Shown one piece after another: positions 1 to 8,893 of a stretch of DNA of 17,319 nt. The position numbers were made by a program, and so were the translations under genes. Under the pieces are notes generated by a model. It ran no database searches and was not told the DNA's origin. It saw only the letters and a program-made list of their open reading frames with translations. Numbering within the stretch: the first letter of the stretch is position 1; every line of letters starts with the position of its first letter. The stretch is from Ettlia oleoabundans (lineage: Eukaryota; Chlorophyta; Chlorophyceae; Chlamydomonadales). The DNA lies in the NCBI GenBank assembly GCA_019693395.1, contig JAAMXP010000398.1:6125-23443 (forward strand). Reading direction: 5' to 3'.

Positions 1-69
1 GTGCAGTAGCACCACCTGCCCGTGTTCCCTGGTGTACTACCCACCCCTCACCCCATGCCCTCCACCCAC

Positions 70-1851
70 CTTCAGCTGCAGCTCCCAGCGCTCCCCCTCC
101 CCAGTCACCACCTGACCCAGGCAGATGGCACGACCGTCACCCAGCTGGCCTGCACAGCGCGGGCAGCGGGCATAGTGGGACCAACGTGCGAACAGTCAAA
201 CTGGTGAGTGACGACTATGAGACATGTGCCAGTGGACAGCAGCAGCAGTGGCGGTACCACCAGCACCAGCAGTGGCGGTACCGATAGCAGCACGGCAGTG
301 GTGGCTGCTGTTGCTGGACAAGGCATGGTTGGCTCAAGCAAAGAGTAGCAGAGGCATACAATGTTTACAATAGAGCGGTTTAGTGAAGCAGTGACCAGAA
401 GCTGCAAGCCGGCAAGCTGCACCACGCACCCGCCCAGTGCCCAAACTGGTGGCCGCCGTACTGCGGCACAACACAACGGAACGGGGGGGGGGGTGCGGGG
501 AATTGTCAGCGCTGCAACAATGCATACTCCAAGCTACTCAAGGTAGGGTTGCAAGCTTTGCTGTTCAACCACATGCCACTACTCTGGTGGGAGTGAGACA
601 ACAGCCACCACAGCAAGGAAAACAGCATGCTGCCAGCAGCGCAGGCAAGTATCTGCTGCTGCCTGTCTTCCACTCACACACTGTGCATAGCTGCGGGTCT
701 GGGGCAGCGGCACATTGCCTGCAGCAGCATCAAACAAAGGGGAGGCAGGAGTGGTTTGGGTGGCTTGTACATTGGCTGCAAAGGCAAACATCACGACAAC
801 GACCGACGCGATGATGACAACAAGTGAAGGCCAGTGAAGGAGTTGTTCCAAGCAACGCACAACTCCATACCAGCCAGTCATCAACAGGCTGGTAACTTAC
901 TCAAACACTAGTTTGCATTAACTGCCAACCAAAGACCTCGCTAGACAACCAGCTATCCAGGCAGCCCAGCCACAGCCACAGCCCCCTAGGCTCAGCCCAC
1001 CCACCGCTGAAGATGAGGGCAAACTCGGGTCTCAGCCCTTCAGCAGGGTCCAGCCCGATGAGGCGTGCCACTGCGGCGCTGACGGCAATGGTGGTGGGCT
1101 CGGTGCCGGTAGGGGTGGGGGTCACCCAGCTGTAGAACGCGCTGCGGACCTGTGGGGTGTGCGGTGCGGGGGGTAAAGGGTTGGGGCGGCATGGGGCACG
1201 CTTGCGTGGGAGCGTGCTGAGTGGTAATGGCCAAAAAACTGTTGGCAAGGAGGATTCATGTCGGGCAACAAGGCAGCAAGAAGGACTAGAGTGTCAAGAA
1301 GCCTAGAGAGAAGTGCAGCGCAGCCGTGGTCTGGCAAACGAGGCCGACACAGCATAGGGCGGTAACAGACGAGGGGGAGGCGGGCGGGCACTTGCGAGTT
1401 GGCTGCTGACCTGGCGTGGCACATTGGCCTCTGATGCATCTGCCGGCAGCTCAGAAGTGAAGGTGTTGTCGAACTTGAGGTCCTCCAAGCTTCGCAGGCC
1501 GCTGCCTTTGGTGGGTGCTGCGGCTGAGCTGGCGCCGTCGCCGCCGCTGTTGGCGCCAGATGGCGGCTGTGTATCGATTATCATGGAGGTGTTGGTGGAT
1601 GCGGTGGGTGCTGCCCCCGCGGCGGCGCTGCTGCTGCTCATGCCTGCGGCACGGCAGGTGGGTGCAAGGCGGCCGGGAGTGGCGGCTCCCCAGCCGAAAG
1701 CTGCGGCGCACGTCTGTGTTACCGGTGTTTTTGGCGCCTTCGCCGCGGCTCTGCTGCCTCTGGCTGCGGGTGAGACTGCGGCTCGTGTGGAAGCTGCAGA
1801 GAGGGCGCGGCTGAATAGGGAAGGTCCCAGCAACTGGCTCCCAACTGGCAT
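70..1851 (-). CDS. SELO: Protein adenylyltransferase SelO, N-terminal part (partial, 5 exons)
   Basis: SelO proteins are kinase-fold enzymes that transfer AMP from ATP to Ser, Thr or Tyr of target proteins; they are usually mitochondrial or plastidial and linked to redox stress. Exons on the minus strand: 1851-1411, 1149-1005, 718-678, 460-430 and 149-70, all with GT-AG introns and matching phases, giving 246 residues. Visible family motifs are [10 protein letters not shown] and [14 protein letters not shown] (exons 1-2), ARLIGLDP and FALIFSGN (exon 2 into 3), RSYAQC (exon 3), [11 protein letters not shown] (exon 4) and [12 protein letters not shown]...GERWELQLK (exon 5). The nucleotide-binding and catalytic region, and any C-terminal selenocysteine, lie beyond position 1. 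The first ~120 residues are Ala/Ser/Arg-rich with few acidic residues, like an organelle transit peptide. The start at 1851 is a choice: the frame is open to an ATG at 2211, and another in-frame ATG is at 1641. The family is certain; the start is not. Confidence 0.92.
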
Positions 1852-2231
1852 CACACAGTCAGCCGGACGGCCAGGCCTGCGGGGCGGGTACAGGCCAAGG
1901 AACGCAGTGTGGGGGTCGGTAGCCGCCGTGACCGCGCTGCTAAAGATGTTGACTAAGGCGACTATTCGCAGGAGCACACTGTAGCAGGATCCCCACCTGC
2001 TCAGTGCGGCGGTGGTAGAGACACGCTCTGTGGATGGGCAGAGCATGCCTTCAAGCGGGATAAAGCCGCCTGTCCGTAATTCTCGGCAAGATGCCGTGAC
2101 ATAGGCCGGACACTTCCTCGAAGCCAGGAGCACAGCATGGCGGTGATGTGGCAGCAGGCATCCAATGCGGCGTGGTTGAGCAGGTGACCAAGGAAGTAAA
2201 AAAAGATGCATGTATATCCTCTTATGTCTCG
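1852..2231 (-). promoter_or_regulatory. Spacer between CH-protein gene and SELO; presumed SELO promoter/5'UTR
   Basis: The upstream gene on the same strand seems to end at the TGTAA signal at 2232-2236, and SELO coding is placed from 1851. The SELO frame stays open across this stretch up to an ATG at 2211, so part of it may be coding or 5' leader. An ATG only about 20 bases past the upstream poly(A) signal leaves almost no room for a promoter, which is why a later ATG was preferred. No TATA box or other clear promoter element was recognised. Confidence 0.35.
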
Positions 2232-2236
2232 TTACA
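2232..2236 (-). terminator. Putative TGTAA poly(A) signal of the CH-domain gene
   Basis: The plus strand reads TTACA, giving TGTAA on the minus strand about 265 bases after the stop codon at 2500. TGTAA is the usual polyadenylation signal of chlorophyte nuclear genes. It is the first such match downstream of the stop, implying a 3'UTR of roughly 280 bases. Confidence 0.6.
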
Positions 2237-2499
2237 TTTAATCTAAATCTAGTAGGAGGCCGAGCGGTTCAGAATAGGAGACTGTACTAAGAACAAGTAT
2301 GCAGGGTTGTGGAACGGTGCCACCTTGGTGGGCCACACCGTGCCAGCTCACAGAGTGAACACACAAAGCAAAATTTACTCCATATAACATACTTGAACAT
2401 CTAAAATCACTCGATGCATCTGTTGGTAGGACTGTAAGTAGAAAAAGGTATGACCGGAGTTTCATATCCAAACCCAAAGCAGGGTTGGTTGGGCCACCT

Positions 2500-5442
2500 T
2501 CATCCCTGGGTCAGCAGCTGTGGGCTGTCCCAGCCTGCTGCCGTTGCACCGCTGTTTCGCGAACGCAGCACCCGCTGCTGTTCGGAGGGCAGCTTGCGTC
2601 GGGCACTTGGTGCGCTGGGCACACGCTGCGGGCGACGGGCCCCATGTGTGTGCTGGCGCTGTTGCTGCACCGCACCCGCAGCCAGTGCCGCCGCTGCACC
2701 TGCTACAGCTCCGAGCAGCACTAGTGCTAATCTACGGATGCTGCCTTTACCACCTGCATTGGCTCCGGCACATTCAGTTGACTGCTCATCCAAAGGTTCT
2801 GTGCAGGCTGGCTGGCCAGGTGGTGCGCACTGTTGTGCTGCTGCTCCACCCTCTTTCTCCCCCACCGCAGCAGACATGGCAGGGGCCTGGGTGCATGCCG
2901 CAGACTGCTGCTCATGTTCCTGCTCCTGCTTAATCTGGTGCTGGTCGCCTGTCGGTACAGCAGCTGACAGCACAGCACCGCCGCCAGAGGTGTGCATGAG
3001 TGCCCCCAGCAGGCGCGAGTGTGCTGGCTTGAGGTGAGGTGGGCTCAGTATACTTTCTAGCAGGTCACTGCCGCCGTAGGCGTGCCCAGTTGCCGTGTCA
3101 TACTCATCTCCCTCCTGCCGCTCAAACCTGGCTGCGATCGCGCCACGCTGCTGCTCCTTCTCTGGTGTGACAAAGCCGTCAGCAGCAGTGTTAGGGTCGC
3201 TGCCGCTGATGGGCTGCTGCAGCGGAGAGATTGGCTGTAGAGGCACCCTTGCCCCAGGAATTGAAGCAGGGGGGGAGGGCACTGAGGGACGCCTTGCCTG
3301 GAGCAGCATTTCCTGCTCCTGCCCTGCACAGCTGGTTCCCTGCTGGTAAGCTGGCAAGGGTGTTGGCGACAGCACAGGTGGCGACCCCGTGCTGCCCCAT
3401 AGCGGGTTGCCCTGTGCAGATCGCTGCAGGGTGTTGGGTGTGAGGCGGTAGCGGGTTGGGCTTGGCTCAGGGCTGCTCGTTGCATAGCTGCTGCTGGTTG
3501 TGTAGCTGCTGCAGCTGTAAGCACCCCCAGGGCTGGCTGTGCTACTGGGCGGTGAGCTCAGAGGGCTGCCAGCAGCTGCAGCATCCTGGCCTGCCTCTTC
3601 ATTCAAACCTTCCTCCTCCTCTTCCTCTGCAGCCTCAGCCGCTGCAGCGGCGGCAGCAGCCTGCAGGTCCAAGTGGGGCAGCACCGGGCGGCGGCGCAGC
3701 TGCACCTGCTTCATGTGTATGCCAGCGTTGCTGCCTTCAGAGCATGGGCTGACCAGCTTGGGCGCCCCTGCTGCCGCACGCTCAAGTGCTGCCACAGTAT
3801 GCTTCAGCCTGCCAGGATTGTTTTGCTGCTCCAGCACTGCGCCCGGCTGCTTATCCTGGGGCTGTGACTGTTCAGCCTTCCGTCCGCTGTGCAGCCACTC
3901 ACGCAGGCTGCTGTTGCTGTTGCGCAGGCTGGCACTGGCGGTGCTGCATGCCGGGCTGCTCGCCCTGCCCTGGAATGCACGCGGTGTGAGAAGCGGCAAG
4001 GATGGCAGCTTGGGTGGGCTGTGCCCGTTACTGATGAACAGCTCCGCCTGCAGGCAGCGGCAGCAACAGGTGCCGCAGTCCAGCCGTTGCAGTGCAGTTC
4101 ACCGCCAGGCGCCATTTGACCGTACTGGCTCAGCAGCAAATCAACAAACTGGCAAATGCCACTGGACTTTTTCAGCAGCCTACGACCCTCCCAGGGGTTA
4201 GCTGTGTTGCAGGCTGGCATGGTGCCTGCACAGTTACCATTGGCAGTCACCAGAAAGCCTGAGGCACAAAAAGTGTTGGCACTCACCCGCTTGGCACTAG
4301 CCTGGCGCGCCATGCTGCGGCGCAGGCTTTTGCGGGCAGCAGCCCCGCCAAACTTTGGAACCTGCATGTGTAGGAAGGGAGACGGCATAGGCATTGTTGG
4401 CAAGTTTGGGTGTTGCATGTCTTTAAGTGTTTTGCAGCGCAGGCTAGCATGGCCAGCAGCCATCACTATTATAAGTCACTTAACACGTTAAAGACATTAG
4501 GCTGGCGCTGGCCCCACATATGCCGAATCTCATGTGCCGGAGGTGTTCCCAGCAAGTAAGGCCAGGCCCCCACCGCTAAGCCTTGCGCGGTGCAGCTGTC
4601 TGCCGCCATCCAGAGGGCATGACAGATGGCGGCTACAGCGCGGCCCTGCTCCACATCCGCCAGAAGCGGCAGCTGGTCGCGGCTCATGCCCACGTCAGTG
4701 CACACCTGCAAGCACAGGGTGGCAAAAAATAGAAGCAAGGGTGGGTCTGTGGGTGCTGCAGATCAACAAGGTCTGCCCACGCCTTTCCTGCCACAATGGG
4801 GAGAAATGTGGCAAACTTGACACACATTGATTATCAGGAGACATGTCATGTGCCCCCCGCTTCGTACCTTCTGCCACCTTGTGAAGTCGTTGATGACGTC
4901 GGCACGTCGCCGGGTCGACCCTGGCGGCGGCAGAGGCAGATGAGCAGGCACCGCACCTTGGCGGGCCGCTTGCAGCACATCAGCCACTCGGCCCCTGCAA
5001 TGCAGCAGCCAGAGCCTCGCATCTTGGTATGTTGCCGCCTGCCGGAAGACGCGGTTGACATGCCAAGAACAGCGCAAGGCCAACAGGTTGACAGGGGCAA
5101 GGGACAGCCGGTAGCAGTTGCTCACAGAAGCCAGCAGTCGGTGAATAGCCCATCTGATGCCGTGGTCCGCGGCAGCTCGATCCCCAGAAGCTCTTGCAGC
5201 CAGGCGATGGCCTGCTGGAGCACAGTCTGCTCGCTCTGCAGCTTGCTTTGGCTGTGAGGGGATAAGCCCGCCGCTGGGCCGTATTGCAGCCCTATCGTCG
5301 CCATAGCTTCATCACCCAGAGGAACAGCAGCGACAGCGCCCCATGGGGCCCATTTTTGAACAGCATTTAGATGGGGGCGGTACGCAGCGCAGTACTCGGA
5401 ACTCCACACCAGATTGAACAGAGGGTTTGCCGAGTTCGGCAT
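2500..5442 (-). CDS. Calponin-homology (CH) domain protein with C-terminal membrane helix
   Basis: Proposed exons on the minus strand are 5442-5126, 4994-4868, 4705-4574, 4361-4287 and 4047-2500, giving 732 residues. The ATG at 5442 has an in-frame TAG just upstream. Residues ~73-192 resemble a single CH domain, the actin- or microtubule-binding fold: it starts LQQAIAWLQELLGIELP, continues QGAVP, then ADVINDFTRWQKVCTDVGM and ADVEQGRAVAAICHAL, which fits the CH pattern N-x3-F-x6-GV followed by DL-x-x-G. After it comes PKFGGAAARKSLRRSMARQ, then a long Ser/Pro/Gln-rich, probably disordered region with an Ala8 and Glu6 tract near 347-363. One strongly hydrophobic Ala/Leu helix lies at ~655-677, preceded by IRR, followed by a basic 55-residue tail. 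CH fold plus a C-terminal membrane helix would suit a membrane-cytoskeleton linker; that role is inference. The exon 3 donor is uncertain: 4574 was chosen, but a later phase-0 donor after RQPNVFN is possible. Intron 1 is also weaker than the others. Confidence 0.7.
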
Positions 5443-5726
5443 GCTCAGAACGTTCTAACGAACCCGTTGGCAGGGTCTGGAAGCGGGAAAGACCTGCGGA
5501 ACGCTGTGGCGGTGGTATGAGTGCACCAGCGTAAAGGAAGGGATATGCTGCTGCTGAGGCCTTCTGAACCACAGAGTAAGCTGCGTTGTTCGATCGAGGG
5601 TGTGAAAGGGGAGAGGCGGCACTTTTCTCGGCGCTGAACGCGCGTGCCCACACCCTTCCTTCCCCTCGTGTCCTTCCGCCACCCACTCTTGCAGACAATA
5701 AACACGATAGAAGTCCGGTTAGTGTG
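5443..5726. promoter_or_regulatory. Compact divergent (bidirectional) promoter region
   Basis: This 284-base spacer separates two head-to-head start codons: ATG 5442 (minus, CH-domain gene) and ATG 5727 (plus, Gln-rich gene). Both 5'UTRs and both promoters must fit here, so shared control is likely. A perfect dyad AGAACGTTCT sits at 5447-5456 and matches the two-unit heat-shock-element pattern nGAAnnTTCn. It lies only a few bases from the CH start codon, so it would be in that gene's leader rather than upstream of its transcription start. No TATA box was seen. Confidence 0.5.
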
Positions 5727-8058
5727 ATGGGTGCCCCAAAGGAAACGCAAGCCCTGGATGAGGGGGGTTCCCAGGAGTCGAGCGCAAGCTCTGCTTTCGA
5801 GCCAGCAGAGGTTGCACCCGCCGTGGATATTCCTCAAGAAAGCGGGTCAAGTCATCAGGCGGCCGTGAACCCGGGGCCCAGCCAGGAGAGCCTGATGCAA
5901 TTGAGGGCGTTGGGGCGGCAGCTGCTGCTGGGCTGGGCCGAGGCCCTGGCAACACTGGCCAAGCTGCCTGGTGTAGGCAGCATGCAGGTAGAATCCCTTG
6001 CTGCGCGACTGCAACAGCTGGCACAAGACACATCGCCCGCGGGAGCAGCTGCCGCCAGTGGAACTGGCGACGCCGATGCCGCGAGCGGCAGCAGCACAAC
6101 ACTGGCCGCCGCCGCCGCCGCTGCAGATGTTGCAGCGGGGCCCGCCTCAGCGACCAACCATGCTGGCACACCCCCGCCGCTGTCAATACAGTTGGCAGGT
6201 CCTGCCTGCCACCCACATCAGGCCTATTCAGACCCAGTGGACATGTTTGCCACCGCCGCCAAGTCAGGACACCTGAGCTACCCGGAGCTCTTGCACGCCT
6301 TTGCCGCCAGTGCGGAAGGTCAGGGGGCAGTCTTGTGCTCAGCGCCCACCTTGTTAACCAAAGGCAGCCTGCTTTCTTCAAGGCCAATGTGACAGGACAA
6401 CTACTCTTGGGGCAGCGAACAGTGGCACGGACCAGCGGCTGCTTTGTCGCTGCCGCTGCTTGCCAGTCTTAGGGTGGTCGCACCACCGCCGTTGACGCAT
6501 GGCAAGCAGACCAGCTCTCCACTGGGCATTGATTCTGCCTGCACTCGCAGGAGCCATGCTACTATCACCCCCACCTTCTGCCTGACCACTATCCTGCATG
6601 CATCTGCGGTGCTTGCTGCTGCCATGCGCCCAGTCCTTGACGAATTTTTCCTTTTCTCCCTTGCCTGCACCCCCACCCCTAACCCAAAGCAATTGCTAGT
6701 CTCCCGCCTCACACATCCTTAGCTCACCTTACCACTTTGCTTGCAGGTCTAGATGATGAAGCGCTTGCTGACTATCTGTTCAACCTGGCCATGCTGTGCG
6801 CTGAGCCTGCTGACAATGAACTGGTTGTGCGCCCCGTGCTGTCTCTCCCCCAAAACTCCGAGGAGCAGCAGCAGTACCGGCGGCGCCAGGCGGCGGGCAA
6901 TAGTGCGCCGGTAGATGCCTTGCTGGCGGCCATGCAGCAGCAGCAGCAGCAGCAGGCGGGACCCGGGATTGGTGGCGGTTCAACACGGGCAGGTAGCAGC
7001 AGTGGCGGTGGTGGCCTCACTCATGAGGCCATTTGGCAGCAAATCGTGGCTCAGCAGCAGCACCCGCAGCACCCTGGGGGGCAGTACGGACGGACAGCGG
7101 CAGCTCAGGGGCGTAACGCTTTAATGCACCAGGCTCCTGCTCGCTCGAAAAGCGACATGCTGGCGAGCTACCAAGCGGCGCTGGCGAACCCGCAGGTGGG
7201 ACAGGAGGGGGGCAGGCACAGAAAGGGCGGGAACATAAGGCAGTGGGGACAGGGAGGGCAAGGGGGCCTTGCTGTGGGTTGTGACTGGCCGGTGTGCCTG
7301 ATGAACATTTACAGCCTGCAGGGCTGACTGTTAGCTCAATGTGCATGTCACAGATGCAACTGGCACAGCGCCTTACCCCTGTGCTGTGGGCGATCATGCA
7401 GCCTTTGGTGACCTGTTGCGGTGTGAGCAGCTGACAGGCGCTGCACACACTTGCACCCTTGGCCCTGTGTGTAGCTTGTGCATGAAAGCAGCTCATACAG
7501 AGCATTGATTGCCTGCCATGCCCCTTTCCTTCCCTTGCTTTGTTCCCTCCTGCCTGCCTGCTCACCCACCCGTGGCTTTGCCTGCAGCTTGAAGGCTTGC
7601 TGCGAAGCGCAGCGCAGCCGCAGCATCATTTCCAACAACAACAACAACATCAGCAGCAGCAACAACATCAGCAGCAGCAGTATTACGGTGCAGGCGCGCT
7701 GGCGCCGCCCATGTCCCCCACCCGTGGCCTGCAGACGTCCGGTGCACCGCTGGCCAAGGCCGTGTCCATGCCTGAGCGAGATCTGTGGCTGGCAGCTGCC
7801 TCACTGGCAACCGAGGCGGAGCAGAAACAGCAGGAGGCCGCCGCTGCGGCAGTCGCTGCAGCATCAGCTAGCTTCAGCTTCCACCCGCAGCCCCCCAGCC
7901 CCAGCTTTGGGCACCTGGCGCAGCTGGGGGGGGGCGGCGGCGCCTCCTCGGGCAGCGGTCTGTGGTCCAACAGCGTGGGCGGTAGCGGCAGCGGCATCAG
8001 CCGCAGCGCGGGAGGTAGCGGCAATGTGCTGCGCACGCTATCTGATTTTTCGTACTGA
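5727..8058 (+). CDS. Hypothetical Gln/Ala/Gly-rich protein (3 exons)
   Basis: Exons 5727-6318, 6747-7195 and 7588-8058 join in consistent phases (phase 1, then phase 0) to give 503 residues. I do not recognise a family. A helical stretch at ~54-100 (LMQLRALGRQLLLGWAEALA, then VESLAARLQQLAQ) is followed by an Ala/Ser-rich linker. The exon 1-2 junction creates a second helical region, SYPELLHAFAASAEGLDDEA then LADYLFNLAMLCAEP; that the predicted splice makes one continuous amphipathic segment supports the model. Exon 2 carries Q7 and GGGS-type tracts and the short motif RSKSDMLASYQAAL. Exon 3 starts with a Gln/His run coded by mixed CAA and CAG, then an Ala-rich helix, Gly/Ser linkers and the end NVLRTLSDFSY. 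There is no signal peptide or membrane helix. Composition suits a disordered scaffold or transcription/RNA cofactor, but that is a guess. A TGTAA signal lies at 8659. Confidence 0.68.
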
Positions 8059-8347
8059 ACATTGCTCAGCACAGCACCACACCAAGAACACAAGCACCCC
8101 CCCACCCAACCCCTCCCCTCTTGCAAGCATCCGTTCCACTCTTTTGTTTATTGCTCTAGTCCTGGCTAACCTGCCTGTCAATTGCCTGATTCCGTTCCGT
8201 TTTCCCTGCCTGATTCCTCCATGTTTGCTTTCGCTCCGCCTTACTTTCTGGATGATCATCGCCATAACCTGCTCCCTCACACCCACACCCACATCATGCA
8301 CACACACTCTCCTCCTTTGTGGCGTCCACCAGCCTGTCACTTCATCC

Positions 8348-8350
8348 NNN
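8348..8350. other. Assembly ambiguity: three unknown bases (NNN)
   Basis: Three N characters sit in the C-rich 3'UTR just before a (CCCCA)-like run. A three-base N run usually marks low-quality or joined sequence and may hide a longer gap. It does not touch a predicted coding exon. Confidence 0.99.
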
Positions 8351-8658
8351 CCCCACCCCACCCCGCAATTACAAATAGCCGCCTCTGGCTTCCCTGTATA
8401 ATTACATGTGCCGGGCGTTTGCCGCGCTTTGCAGCTTGCTGTTGTGACCGTGGCATGGCATCTAGACGTGCTGCCTCCCCTCCATTGCAACCGCGGCGGA
8501 ACAGCACATCTGCACATGCTCATGAGCCGCACCGGGGGCTTTGCCGCTCCACAACTGCTCTCAGTTACAATCGCCTGGTTCTCATACCCTTTGTTTATGC
8601 TTTTAGTGATGTGCGCTTTTTGATACTGTTTGTATGTTTGTGTTGTTGTCGTTCTTCG

Positions 8659-8663
8659 TGTAA
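8659..8663 (+). terminator. Putative TGTAA poly(A) signal of the Gln-rich gene
   Basis: TGTAA about 600 bases after the stop at 8058. It is the first plus-strand match downstream and precedes the RING gene start by about 230 bases. Confidence 0.5.
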
Positions 8664-8893
8664 CCTTGGTAACGTTGATTAGGCAAGGGGGGTGGGTGAC
8701 TGGTAATGCAGGGGCGCCAGCGACGGCGGCAGCGTGGCACAGCACAGCAGCCTCTCTTCGACATTGTTCAATGGACGCTCGGGAGTGATAATCGGTCAAA
8801 GGTGGTCGCCGTGTCTCCCTGCGCTGGCGTCCTAGCGTCCCGTCACAGTCGTTAACCGCGTGGGGAACACCTCGCAAGACCAGCCCTTCCCCG

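Larger units (their letters stand above)
8059..8893 (+). other. 3'UTR of the Gln-rich gene and promoter side of the RING gene
   Basis: From the stop at 8058 to the TGTAA at 8659-8663 the sequence is C/T-rich with a CA-rich microsatellite-like patch near 8278-8310 and no convincing coding frame, as expected for a 3'UTR of about 600 bases. The remaining ~220 bases before ATG 8894 must hold the promoter and 5'UTR of the RING-finger gene; no TATA box was recognised. Confidence 0.55.

Noticed and set aside
1..60. Possible SELO exon 6 beginning after the AG at about 16 on the minus strand
   Set aside because: The few codons before the edge do not match the expected GAG-x-TPYSR sequence in the required phase. 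The next exon is more likely beyond the window.
199..216. Second VTHQF-like reading on the minus strand, at first taken for the SELO motif GGHQFG
   Set aside because: It lacks YGG before and G after, and the true motif [11 protein letters not shown] was found at 430-460 with correct splice phases. The match is chance within intron sequence.
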